Origin: an uncultured Roseiflexaceae bacterium
GTDB taxonomy: Bacteria; Chloroflexota; Chloroflexia; Chloroflexales; Roseiflexaceae
Direction: 5' to 3'
Length of the DNA stretch: 64,000 nt
Assembly (NCBI GenBank): GCA_937988885.1
Contig: CALKHR010000191.1
Span: forward strand, 1-64,000
Part shown: one piece after another, positions 17,176 to 25,484 of the stretch
How positions within the stretch are numbered: the stretch's first letter is position 1
Layout of the letters: the number at the start of each line of letters is the position of its first letter
Notes under the pieces: model-generated
The model's database searches: none
Told to the model about the DNA's origin: nothing
The model's input: only the letters and a program-made list of their open reading frames with translations
Translations under genes and position numbers: made by a program

Positions 17176-17183
17176 AGTCCCTC

Positions 17184-17705
17184 TTACACCTCGATCACCG
17201 CCTCATCTTCGAGGGCGTTGACCTCGACCGGTTGCCCGGCATTGGCCGCCAAGCGCGACCGTGCTCGGCTGTAGTTATGCGTGGCTGGAATCAACCGCCC
17301 CACCGAGCCAAGCCCGAAGGCAGGCATATTGCCATACATCGTCTCGTATTGACCTGGAGATATTTGGTAGGTTTCGTGCCAGATACCGACATCAGCATTA
17401 TTATAGCCAATGACACGCTTAAAGTTCACCCAAGCAGGTAGATGCGCATGATCTTTGCTGCGCGCATAGGCTTCGAGATGATCGAAGGAGCGCCAATACT
17501 GAATCATCACTGAAAAAGAGAAAATACCACCTAAATATCCCAGCTCTGGTTGGGCCTCTAATTCACGCAACATTTTGGGCATCTGAAAAAGGATGGGCAG
17601 CCAGCGATGAATCTTCCAAGGCTTGTTGATGCGCATGCCGATCAGAAACACCACAAAATCGCCGTCCATCTGAGCGGTATAACGTCCGACATTAATCTTC
17701 GACAT
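17184..17705 (-). CDS. DUF4188 (monooxygenase-like) family protein
   Basis: A 173-residue DUF4188 protein: RYTAQMDGDFVVFLIGMRIN, KMLRELEAQPELGYLGGIF, MIQYWRSFDHLEAYARSKDHAHLPAW. The fold is ferredoxin-like, as in small monooxygenases; biochemical function is not established. Its start overlaps the 3' end of the gene at 17692 by 14 bases, and its stop is 8 bases before the histidine kinase. It therefore belongs to the four-gene signalling operon. Confidence 0.82.
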   Translation of the reverse strand: MSKINVGRYTAQMDGDFVVFLIGMRINKPWKIHRWLPILFQMPKMLRELEAQPELGYLGGIFSFSVMIQYWRSFDHLEAYARSKDHAHLPAWVNFKRVIGYNNADVGIWHETYQISPGQYETMYGNMPAFGLGSVGRLIPATHNYSRARSRLAANAGQPVEVNALEDEAVIEV

Positions 17706-18009
17706 CGTTCAACTCCTTCACGCTATCGACAGCATCTCTGGCTATCAACCATAGGCCAACGCCAATGCAGATCACTGCCAGCACTATCAGCCGTGGCTGC
17801 AATAGCAGGGTTGAACTCTGCGCTATCATAGCCACAAACGGCTTCACCAGCGCAATGCCTAACCAGATGAACAGAGGTGTCCAGAGCCAGTGTGCGTTTC
17901 CATGCCCTCCCTGCACTCGCTCGGACTGTTCCGCCGACAAACGGTGCGTCTGTCCTTCGTAGGCCGTCGCTTCGCTCGGAGCGTGCTGTTTTGTATGCTG
18001 TCTACACAT
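17692..18009 (-). CDS. Small membrane protein of unknown function
   Basis: A 105-residue protein with a charged His/Gln-rich N-terminus (about 1-40) and two hydrophobic segments, WLWTPLFIWLGIALVKPFV and LIVLAVICIGVGLWLIA. The family is not recognised. It overlaps the DUF4188 gene and is first in the operon with the kinase and regulator, so it may be a sensor or accessory component. The exact start is uncertain. Confidence 0.55.
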   Translation of the reverse strand: MCRQHTKQHAPSEATAYEGQTHRLSAEQSERVQGGHGNAHWLWTPLFIWLGIALVKPFVAMIAQSSTLLLQPRLIVLAVICIGVGLWLIARDAVDSVKELNDVED

Positions 18010-18184
18010 CGTTCACCTACTTGTGTAAGCAATTTGTTCTGGTAAAAGCATACTCCAGAGCGTGACAAAGCGGATTGTCTCTATGTCGGATTTTGGGTTG
18101 GCCTTTAGCCCAATTTCCGCACTATATCAAAAGTACTAGTTGTTGAGATTTGCCCAGGGGAAAAGATTCCGCACCTAGACGCAA

Positions 18185-18213
18185 AGAGATCCCGGCTTAG
18201 GCTCGGGATCTCT
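18185..18213 (-). terminator. Hairpin after the gamma-glutamylcyclotransferase-like gene
   Basis: 10-bp stem AGAGATCCCG/CGGGATCTCT, 53 bases after the stop at 18266 on the minus strand. Confidence 0.65.
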
Positions 18214-18265
18214 CTGATACGCGTGTGGTGTGGATGTGCTGGCTTTGTGATGTGACGCTGCGCCC

Positions 18266-18670
18266 TCACACCGCCCACGTGCCATCTTCGATAAACGGCA
18301 GTTCGCCAGCCTGAATCTGAGCCATCAACTCAGCGCCCGCCACATACACCCACGCTTTTTGTGTGCCGGAGGCTGTATCCACATCGACCAACACACGCTC
18401 GTACATATTTTGCTCGCCGCCCTCGGTGTAGTCCTCAAGCGAATCGATCTCGGCCAAACAGGTAGCATAGTCCTCGGCGTCGAACGTCACCACCTCGCCA
18501 AACACGCCAGCACCAGCATCCAACACCAGGCAGGGGTAGGGGCCGCAATCGTACAGTGCCGCCCCGGGTAGGAACGCCGGATCTTGTGCCGTGGCTTTAC
18601 CTTTCAGGTAGGCATCGTAGTTCGAGCCGCCACGCTTCAAGGTGCCGTATACAAACAATGGATACTGCAT
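18266..18670 (-). CDS. Gamma-glutamylcyclotransferase-like (AIG2/GGCT) protein
   Basis: A 134-residue GGCT fold protein with the substrate loop FVYGTLKRGGSNY near the N-terminus, the GEVVTFDAEDYATCLAEIDSLEDY core (including the probable catalytic Glu) and AWVYVAG. Likely acts on gamma-glutamyl amines or peptides; the substrate is unknown. Monocistronic. Confidence 0.88.
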   Translation of the reverse strand: MQYPLFVYGTLKRGGSNYDAYLKGKATAQDPAFLPGAALYDCGPYPCLVLDAGAGVFGEVVTFDAEDYATCLAEIDSLEDYTEGGEQNMYERVLVDVDTASGTQKAWVYVAGAELMAQIQAGELPFIEDGTWAV

Positions 18671-18737
18671 AGGAAACTCTTTTACAAACCAGCGAGCAAA
18701 AACGCATCATATTGTACACGATCAATACGGCAAACCA

Positions 18738-18822
18738 TTGGTCATTCTGAACGAGCGCAGCGAAGTGAAGGATCTCCCCGTCTCGTATAATCTTGAGCGT
18801 TTGGGTTCCGTTCCTCGGTAAA
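18738..18822 (+). repeat. Dispersed repeat C, copy 1
   Basis: The segment GGTCATTCTGAACGAGCGCA onward, including CTTGAGCGTTTGGGTT, is matched in inverted orientation at 61418-61495 with a few indels. It lies in the gap before a TetR gene. Confidence 0.6.
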
Positions 18823-18881
18823 CAGCACGAGTTACCCAATCACTTTGTCACAAAGTATCGAAATTCCCTCCCACATCCTGC

Positions 18882-18930
18882 TTGACTCCGAACATCCCCC
18901 ATGTTATTATTTGATTGACCAGTCAATTAA
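18882..18930 (+). promoter_or_regulatory. TetR promoter and operator
   Basis: TTGACT (18882-18887), 17-base spacer, TATTAT (18905-18910). Directly after it lies the dyad TTGATTGACCAGTCAATTAA (18911-18930), whose arms recur at 19594 before the exporter operon. Confidence 0.8.
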
Positions 18931-18946
18931 TAAACGGTGATGCATT

Positions 18947-19567
18947 ATGCCATTAGTTCGAGATGAAGCGGAGTTCGAAGCGAAGCGCCAATTGATCATG
19001 CAGGGCGCGCTGAAGGTGTTTGCCGAGCGCGGCTTTGAGCGCGCCACTAATAAAGCGATCGCGGAGGCGGCGGGCATTGGCTCGCCCGGCCTGATCTACC
19101 ACTACTTCAAAGACAAAGGAGATCTGCTGATTCAGGCGGTCAGCTCGCAATCGCCAGATATACGGCTACTCCTCAAACACGATCAACAGTTGTTCGATCT
19201 GCCGCTCGAACAGTTTGTGCAACACGTCGCTCGAACGATGGTGGGAATGTGGAGCAAACCAGAGCTGATCCCGGTGTTCAAGGTGATGTTGGGCGAGGCG
19301 CTGCGCAATAAAGACATTGTCGATATCTTAGTCTCGCAAGGGCCCGGTGTCCTTTTCCGGCATTTGTATCACTACTTCGCCCTGCAGATCGAGCGCGGTG
19401 CGATGCGCCCGATGGACCCCGGTGTGGCAGTACGAAGCTTTCTGGGGCCATTACTCGCATATCTATTCACTCGTGAAGTCATCGACATTCTTCCGCCGTT
19501 GGATGCTGAGGTCATGCTGCAACAAGGGTTGGAGCTCTTTTTGCGCGGCGTAAAAGCAGATACCTAA
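18947..19567 (+). CDS. TetR-family regulator of the exporter operon
   Basis: A 206-residue TetR protein: helix-turn-helix FERATNKAIAEAAGIGSPGL followed by IYHYFKDKGDLL (about 28-60), then an all-helical ligand domain with TetR_C-type EQFVQHVARTMVGMW. The TTGATTGA dyad lies in its own promoter and again before the exporter genes, so it very likely represses both. The ligand, perhaps an exported drug or lipid, is unknown. A terminator overlaps the stop codon. Confidence 0.92.
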   Translation: MPLVRDEAEFEAKRQLIMQGALKVFAERGFERATNKAIAEAAGIGSPGLIYHYFKDKGDLLIQAVSSQSPDIRLLLKHDQQLFDLPLEQFVQHVARTMVGMWSKPELIPVFKVMLGEALRNKDIVDILVSQGPGVLFRHLYHYFALQIERGAMRPMDPGVAVRSFLGPLLAYLFTREVIDILPPLDAEVMLQQGLELFLRGVKADT

Positions 19568-19579
19568 GTGTCTGCTTTT
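19552..19579 (+). terminator. Intrinsic terminator of the TetR gene
   Basis: AAAAGCAGA/TCTGCTTTT stem followed by more T. It overlaps the last codons of the TetR gene and separates it from the exporter operon, which therefore has its own promoter. Confidence 0.75.
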
Positions 19580-19593
19580 TTAGCAGTATATTT

Positions 19594-19609
19594 TTGATTG
19601 ATCAATCAA
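19594..19609 (+). promoter_or_regulatory. TetR operator upstream of the exporter operon
   Basis: TTGATTGATCAATCAA is a perfect 16-bp palindrome followed by TTAATAAA, matching the dyad and flank at 18911-18934. Confidence 0.8.
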
Positions 19610-19628
19610 TTAATAAAAAGGGGGCGAT

Positions 19629-20756
19629 ATGTGGGTGCGCCTTTTCGCGATTGTGCGAAAGGAATTTATCCATGTGATCCGAGATCCCCGCACGCTAGCG
19701 GTGATGTGCATCATGCCGATCATGCAGCTCTTGTTGCTCGGCTTCGCCACCAATACCGATGTGCGAGATATCCCGATGGGAATATTAGACCTCGATCATA
19801 GCCAGCAGAGCCGCGCATTGGTGAACGCCTACGTGATCTCGGGCCAGTTCGCGATAGCGCATCAAGCCGCGACAGACGACGAACTCACGCGCTTGATGGA
19901 CAGCGGCGGTATCAGCTCGGCGTTGGTGATTCCACCAAACTATGGCCGCGATCTGCAGGCGGGGAAATCGGTGTCGGTGGCGTTTTACATCGATGGCTCC
20001 GACCCCAGCACAGCGACCTCGGCCCTATCGTCGGCGGTGTTGATCGGACAATCGGTTTCATCGAATGTGCAGTTCGAGCGGCTTGAGCGCAATGGTATGC
20101 GCAATATAGGGATGCCCTTGGAGGTACGAACTCGGGTTTGGTACAACCCCGACATGCTCAGCGCTTACTTTATGATCCCAGGCTTGATCGGCCTCATCCT
20201 CCAGATGCAGATCACCATGCTCACGGCCAACGCGATCGTGCGCGAGCGCGAGTACGGCACCATCGAGCAGTTGATCGTCACGCCGATTCAGCCGTTCGAG
20301 TTGATGCTGGGCAAAACGCTGCCGTATATGTTGGTCGCCTTCCTGTTGATCGTTGAAGTGCTGACTGTCGGTCGTTTCGTGTTTGGCGTGCCGATTCGCG
20401 GCAGTATCGTGATGCTGCTGCTCGCATCATTACTGTTCCTGTTCACAGTGTTGGGCATTGGTCTGCTGATTTCGAGCATGGCGAATACGCAGCAAGAGGC
20501 GATGTTGCTCACAATGGCGACGATCCTACCTTCGGTCTTTTTATCGGGCTTTTTATATCCGCTATCATCGTTGCCCGTAGTGTTCCAATGGCTCAGCAAG
20601 GCGATACCGCTAACCTATTTCCTCGAGATCGTTCGCTCGGTCATGCTGAAGGGAACGAGCGTTTTCGAGTTCAGCGAGCACTTAATCTTCCTGGCGATAT
20701 CTGCGGTGGTCTTTCTCACACTCGCTTCGCTACGCTTCAAGAAGCGCTTAGATTAA
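19629..20756 (+). CDS. ABC-2 type exporter permease
   Basis: A 375-residue ABC-2 permease of the YbhR/YhhJ plan: one N-terminal membrane helix (TLAVMCIMPIMQLLLLGFA), a long extracytoplasmic domain (about 45-170), then five or six helices including MIPGLIGLILQMQITMLTAN and the cytoplasmic motif VREREYGTIEQLIVTPIQPFELMLGK. It should form the channel with the two ATPases at 23527 and 24456. Only one permease is present, where related operons often have two. RBS GGGGGC; the operator lies upstream. Confidence 0.93.
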   Translation: MWVRLFAIVRKEFIHVIRDPRTLAVMCIMPIMQLLLLGFATNTDVRDIPMGILDLDHSQQSRALVNAYVISGQFAIAHQAATDDELTRLMDSGGISSALVIPPNYGRDLQAGKSVSVAFYIDGSDPSTATSALSSAVLIGQSVSSNVQFERLERNGMRNIGMPLEVRTRVWYNPDMLSAYFMIPGLIGLILQMQITMLTANAIVREREYGTIEQLIVTPIQPFELMLGKTLPYMLVAFLLIVEVLTVGRFVFGVPIRGSIVMLLLASLLFLFTVLGIGLLISSMANTQQEAMLLTMATILPSVFLSGFLYPLSSLPVVFQWLSKAIPLTYFLEIVRSVMLKGTSVFEFSEHLIFLAISAVVFLTLASLRFKKRLD

Positions 20757-20768
20757 ATGAGGATAGTT

Positions 20769-22304
20769 ATGAAACAGCGCATACGAATCTTAGTGCCGAT
20801 CCTCGTCGTAGCGATCACTGGCATTGCGTTCTGGTACTATCGCTCAGATACCACATCGGCTGCCGTCAACGCCGAAGGCTTGGTCAGCGGCTCGGGAACG
20901 ATCGAAGCGGAGCAGGTGGTGATCACCGCCGAGATCTCTGGCCGCATCAAACAGTTGCTGGTCGATGAGGGCGACGAGGTGGTGACCGATAGTCTGCTGC
21001 TCGAAATCGACACGGCCCTGCTCGAAGCACAGTTGGAGCAGGCACACGCCGCGCTGCAACAGGCCGAGGCGAACTTGGCGCTGTTGAAGGCTGGCGCGAG
21101 CGATGAGGAATTGGCCCAAGCTCAGGCGATGGTCGCGCAGGCCCAGGCGAATCGCGATGGTGCCGCTAGTGCCCTCACCAATGCGCAATCCGGCGTACAG
21201 GTGTCGGTCGCCGAGACGCAGGCCGCCAGTGCGCGCATCGTGTGGCAGGCGGCGCAGGCGCTCGCGAACGACCCACAGGACATCAAGGTGCAGATCGACG
21301 CGGCCCAAGCGAGTTTGGATGCCGCGAAACGCCGCCTCGAACAGTTGCAGGCCGGGTCGCGCCCCGAGGATATCGAGCAGGCGCGCGTGGCGGTGACGGT
21401 CGCGCAGACCAACTATTGGGCGGCTAACCTCGAATACGAGGAGATCAGCACCAATAGCCGCGCCAGCGATCGCGTGAAGGAGGCAGCTCGCCTCAAGCTA
21501 GAGGCGGCGCAGTTGGCGATCGCTTCGGCGCAGGCGGTGTTCGACAAACTGATGGCTGGCCCAACCGCCGAGGAACTGAACGCGGCGCAGACCGCTGTGG
21601 AGAGCGCCGAGCGCACGCTGGCCACCCTGCAGACGCTGCAGTCCGACCCGAAATCGCTAAAACTGCAGGTCGCCAACACCCAAGCGAACTATCAAACGGC
21701 CAGCGCTGCGGTTGAGACCGCCAAGCAGAATCAACAAGCCCAGATCGATGCCGCACAGGCCCAATTGGCGGCTGCCGAGGCGCAACTGGCCCAAGCCCAG
21801 GCCAAGCTCGAACAGGTGAAAACGGGTGCACGCAACGAGCAGATCCAGATGGCCGAGGCGCAAGTGGCCCAAGCGAAGGCCAATGTGCGGCAACTCGAAG
21901 TGCAGTTGAGCAAAGCCCGGCTCTCGGCCCCGCGCGATGGCCTGGTGGTCAACCGCCTGGTGCAAGAGGGCGAAATGGCCGTGGCTGGCGCAAGCCTGCT
22001 CACCATCGCCGACCTGAACAATGTGAAACTGACGGTGTACGTGCCCGAAAACTTAGTGGGGCGCATCAAGGTCGGCCAAACCGTCAAAGTGAGCATCGAC
22101 ACCTTCCCTGGCCGCGAGTTCATCGGCACCATCAACTACATCTCGCCCGAGGCTGAGTTTACGCCGCGCAACGTGCAAACCAAAGAGGAGCGCGTCAACA
22201 CGGTCTTTGCGGTGCGGGTGCTGCTGCCCAACGCCGATCACGCGCTGAAGCCCGGCCTGCCCGCCGATGCCGTGTTTGTCGAGGAGAGCGGCCATGCGCA
22301 ATAG
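20769..22304 (+). CDS. HlyD-type membrane fusion/periplasmic adaptor protein
   Basis: About 511 residues. An N-terminal membrane anchor (ILVPILVVAITGIAFWYY), a biotinyl-lipoyl half motif (GTIEAEQVVITAEISGRI), a very long Ala/Gln-rich coiled-coil hairpin (about 80-385), the second lipoyl half (LSAPRDGLVVNRLVQEGEMA) and a beta-barrel (VYVPENLVGRIKVGQTVKVSIDTFPG). It links the permease to the cell surface or envelope. The ATG at 20769 follows GAGGA; an alternative ATG at 20757 abuts the permease stop but lacks such a site. The coiled coil is unusually long, implying a wide envelope span. Confidence 0.9.
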   Translation: MKQRIRILVPILVVAITGIAFWYYRSDTTSAAVNAEGLVSGSGTIEAEQVVITAEISGRIKQLLVDEGDEVVTDSLLLEIDTALLEAQLEQAHAALQQAEANLALLKAGASDEELAQAQAMVAQAQANRDGAASALTNAQSGVQVSVAETQAASARIVWQAAQALANDPQDIKVQIDAAQASLDAAKRRLEQLQAGSRPEDIEQARVAVTVAQTNYWAANLEYEEISTNSRASDRVKEAARLKLEAAQLAIASAQAVFDKLMAGPTAEELNAAQTAVESAERTLATLQTLQSDPKSLKLQVANTQANYQTASAAVETAKQNQQAQIDAAQAQLAAAEAQLAQAQAKLEQVKTGARNEQIQMAEAQVAQAKANVRQLEVQLSKARLSAPRDGLVVNRLVQEGEMAVAGASLLTIADLNNVKLTVYVPENLVGRIKVGQTVKVSIDTFPGREFIGTINYISPEAEFTPRNVQTKEERVNTVFAVRVLLPNADHALKPGLPADAVFVEESGHAQ

Positions 22305-22330
22305 ATGGCGCTAGCCCAGGAGAAAGCGAT

Positions 22331-23530
22331 ATGCCAAACAGAACGCGGCAACACAACCAAAGCCTAAGGTTGTGGCATCGTTTCACACTGCTCCGCTCGC
22401 TGATGCTCATCGCGCTGATCGGCGTGCTCCTGCCGATGCGTCCCGCGACAGCGGCCAGCGTGCAAACCATTCCGCTGGGTGCCTCGCCAACTGGCATAGC
22501 CCTCGCGCCGGATGGCACACTGATCGTGAGCAATGGCCGCAGTTATACGATCAGCATCGTTGATCCGAACACTGCGGCATCGCGCGATGTGGCCGTGGGC
22601 CTGCTGCCCCTCACCCCGGTGATCGACCCGCTGCATGGCCGCGCCTTCGTCGCCAGCAGCGCCGAGCCGATGGTGAGCGAGTACAACTTGGCGAGCCAGC
22701 AGATCGAGGCGAGCCTGACCTTGGCAGGCCCAGCCACCGCCGTTGGCATCGATCCTAGCGCGCACCGTCTGTTCGTGGGTGTGCAGCCGAACCTGCTGCA
22801 GGTGTTCGATACCGCCAGCCTCGCGCCCATCGCAACCAGCACGGCTGGCTGGAACGTGAACGCGCTGGCCGTCGATAGCGTGCGGGCGCGCGTGGCCGTG
22901 CTGAGCCGCGACGACGCCATGGTGACCTGGTTCAATAGCGATGGCGTGATGCTCGGCCAGCGGTTCGTGGGCTTCCAGACGCGCCGTCTCGTGCATGTGG
23001 AAGTCACGCCGCCGAGCGAGCCAGGGCAACCACCCGATGTCGATACGCATTGGGAGACGGTGAACGTGAGCAGCGAACCGAGCGCCATCGCGATCGATAG
23101 CGGGAGCGGCTGGGCCTGGGTGACGGGCGAACTCACCGGGAAGTTGATCGGCACCGATGTAGATACCGAGCACCCTGTCCACTACGTGGTCGGCAGCAAA
23201 CCGCGGGCGCTCGCCGTGCTGAACGGCCAAGCGTACGTCGCCAACTGGGGCGATAACACCATCTCGCTGGTGAACTTGGCGGATGGCGCGAGCAGCAAAC
23301 AGATGGTCGGCTACGCGCCGAGCGCCGTGGTGCTCGATGCGAGTCACGGTCGCCTGCTGATCGCCGAGAACATCCGCAACGCGCTCGGCGTGCTCGATGT
23401 CAACACGCGCGCCTACGAGCGGATCGCGCTTGGCCGCAACCCCAGCGCATTGGCGTGGGACGAAGCGCACAACCGCGTTGTTGTGGCCAATAGTGGTAGC
23501 AACAGCCTATCGATCGTGAGCCTGCCATGA
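22331..23530 (+). CDS. Secreted YVTN/YncE-type beta-propeller protein
   Basis: A 399-residue protein with a signal peptide (LLRSLMLIALIGVLLPMRPATA) and seven-bladed propeller repeats of the YVTN type: SPTGIALAPDGTLIVSNG, PSAIAIDSGSGWAWVTG, KPRALAVLNGQAYVANWGDN, NPSALAWDEAHNRVVVANSG. It probably acts outside the membrane as a binding or scaffolding partner. Its position inside an ABC exporter operon, overlapping the first ATPase gene by four bases, suggests that it works with the exporter. Function unknown. Confidence 0.85.
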   Translation: MPNRTRQHNQSLRLWHRFTLLRSLMLIALIGVLLPMRPATAASVQTIPLGASPTGIALAPDGTLIVSNGRSYTISIVDPNTAASRDVAVGLLPLTPVIDPLHGRAFVASSAEPMVSEYNLASQQIEASLTLAGPATAVGIDPSAHRLFVGVQPNLLQVFDTASLAPIATSTAGWNVNALAVDSVRARVAVLSRDDAMVTWFNSDGVMLGQRFVGFQTRRLVHVEVTPPSEPGQPPDVDTHWETVNVSSEPSAIAIDSGSGWAWVTGELTGKLIGTDVDTEHPVHYVVGSKPRALAVLNGQAYVANWGDNTISLVNLADGASSKQMVGYAPSAVVLDASHGRLLIAENIRNALGVLDVNTRAYERIALGRNPSALAWDEAHNRVVVANSGSNSLSIVSLP

Positions 23531-24459
23531 GCCTGCTCGAAATCAAACAACTGCATCGCCGCTTTGGCGCAGTACACGCGGTCAACGATCTCAACCTGAC
23601 CGTCGAGGCCGGTCAGATCTACGGCTTGGTTGGTCCCGATGGCGCGGGAAAAACCACAACACTGCGCATCGTGTGTGGCGCGCTGCGACCCGATAGCGGC
23701 GATGTGTTTGTCAACAGTTTAAGCGTCGTCAAGCAGGTCGACGAGGTGAGGCGCATGCTTGGCTACATGCCGCAGCGCTTCAGTCTGTACGGCGATCTGT
23801 CGATCGGCGAGAACCTGCGCTTCTTCGCCACGATCTTCGGCGTGCCCGCTAGCGAGCAGAAGAAACGCATCGCGGATCTGCTGGCCTTTAGCCGATTGGA
23901 GCAGTTTGAGCATCGCCAGGCGCGGCGCTTATCGGGCGGTATGAAGCAGAAGTTGGCGCTGGCCTGCGCTCTGATGCATCGGCCACAACTGCTGCTCCTC
24001 GATGAGCCGACCACGGGCGTTGATCCAGTGTCGCGGCGCGAGTTCTGGGAGATCGTGCGGAACGCGGTGCGCGATGGGATGACCGTCTTTGTCAGCACAC
24101 CGTATATGGACGAGGCCGAGCGCTGTCATCGGCTGGCGTTTCTGGCGCATGGCAGCGTGCTCGCCGAGGGCACACCCAAACAGCTTCAACAGCGCATCGA
24201 AGGCGATATGATCGAGCTCAAAGCCACGCCGCAGCGCCAGGCCCTTCAGCTTGTGCAGCAGCATCCCGGCGTGCTAGAGGCGTTGGTGTTTGGCGAATTG
24301 ATTCACGTCAGCCTGCGCCCGGACTTCACCGCTGGGCAATTGGCCGCTCATCTGCGCGAACAACAGATCACGATCAAGCTCCAACGCAGCGTGACGCCCT
24401 CAATGGAAGATGTGTTTCTTCACCTCACCAAACAAGCGCGCCAAGGAGTAACCGTATGA
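23527..24459 (+). CDS. ABC exporter ATP-binding protein 1
   Basis: A 310-residue ATPase: Walker A GPDGAGKTTT, Q-loop GYMPQRFSLY, signature LSGGMKQKLALACAL, Walker B LLLLDEPTTGVDP. The usual switch His appears replaced, since the region reads VFVSTPYMDEAERCH. It starts in ATGA overlap with the propeller gene and overlaps the next ATPase by four bases. Family: the YbhF N-half type / drug-exporter CcmA-like class. Confidence 0.95.
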   Translation: MSLLEIKQLHRRFGAVHAVNDLNLTVEAGQIYGLVGPDGAGKTTTLRIVCGALRPDSGDVFVNSLSVVKQVDEVRRMLGYMPQRFSLYGDLSIGENLRFFATIFGVPASEQKKRIADLLAFSRLEQFEHRQARRLSGGMKQKLALACALMHRPQLLLLDEPTTGVDPVSRREFWEIVRNAVRDGMTVFVSTPYMDEAERCHRLAFLAHGSVLAEGTPKQLQQRIEGDMIELKATPQRQALQLVQQHPGVLEALVFGELIHVSLRPDFTAGQLAAHLREQQITIKLQRSVTPSMEDVFLHLTKQARQGVTV

Positions 24460-25406
24460 ACTGGGCAGCCGAAGCAATCAACCTCACCCGCACGTTTGGT
24501 GATTTTGTTGCGGTGAATCAGGTCAACTTCCAGGTAGCGCCTGGCGAGATCTTTGGCTTCCTCGGCCCGAACGGCAGCGGTAAGACCACCACCATCCGTA
24601 TGCTGTGTGGCCTCCTGCCGCAGACATCCGGCGAGGGGCGCGTACTCGGCTTCGATATCGCCACCCAAAGCGAGCAGATCAAACAGCGCATTGGGTATAT
24701 GTCGCAGAAATTCAGCCTGTACAACGATCTGACCGTCTCGGAGAATCTGGAATTTTATCGACATATCTACAACGTTGCAGGGGCGGCAGGGAAGCAGCGC
24801 CACCGCGAACTGCTTGCGCTTGCGGGGCTCATCAGGCACGAGCATGTTCGCACCGCAGAGCTCTCGGAGGGCTGGAAGCAGCGGCTCGCGCTGGTGTGTG
24901 CCCTCGCGCATCGCCCCCCCATCCTGTTCCTCGATGAGCCGACGGGTGGTGTTGACCCGGAGGCGCGCCGCAACTTCTGGGACCTGATCAACGAGCTTGC
25001 AGCCGACGGCACCACGATCTTTGTCACAACGCACTATATGGACGAGGCGGAGTACTGCCATCGCATCGGGATGATGTACAGCAGCAACCTGATCGCCCTT
25101 GATACACCAGAACAACTCAAACGCACGGAGATCAGCGGGCAGTTGTTCGAGATCGAGGCGGAGGACGCGCCCAACAACGATTGGGTGGACCTCGCATTGC
25201 CGATCGTTCGGCAGCAGCCGTATGTCACCGATGCCTCGGCCTACGGCGCGCGCCTACGGGTCAGCCTCAGCGATGCACACATCATGCCCGCCCTGTTGGA
25301 GAAGCTGAGCACGTTGGGGCTGAGCCAATTCAGCTACAGCCCCGTCGCGCCCACGCTGGAAGATGTGTTTGTGAGATTGGTGCAGCGCGAGCTTGCCAAA
25401 GGGTGA
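24456..25406 (+). CDS. ABC exporter ATP-binding protein 2
   Basis: A 316-residue ATPase: Walker A GPNGSGKTTT, Q-loop GYMSQKFSLY, a degenerate signature LSEGWKQRLALVCAL, Walker B LFLDEPTGGVDP, and switch His in VTTHYMDEAEYCH. Together with the preceding protein it corresponds to the two halves of the fused YbhF ATPase. ATPase 1 has the standard signature but lacks the switch His, while this one has the His, so the two may form an asymmetric pair. Last gene of the operon. Confidence 0.95.
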   Translation: MNWAAEAINLTRTFGDFVAVNQVNFQVAPGEIFGFLGPNGSGKTTTIRMLCGLLPQTSGEGRVLGFDIATQSEQIKQRIGYMSQKFSLYNDLTVSENLEFYRHIYNVAGAAGKQRHRELLALAGLIRHEHVRTAELSEGWKQRLALVCALAHRPPILFLDEPTGGVDPEARRNFWDLINELAADGTTIFVTTHYMDEAEYCHRIGMMYSSNLIALDTPEQLKRTEISGQLFEIEAEDAPNNDWVDLALPIVRQQPYVTDASAYGARLRVSLSDAHIMPALLEKLSTLGLSQFSYSPVAPTLEDVFVRLVQRELAKG

Positions 25407-25484
25407 GCGCACCGTTCACTAGAGGCAAGCAAAAGGCAAACGACGCGGAACACAAACGGTATCTGCGCCGTTTCAGTGTGGAGT

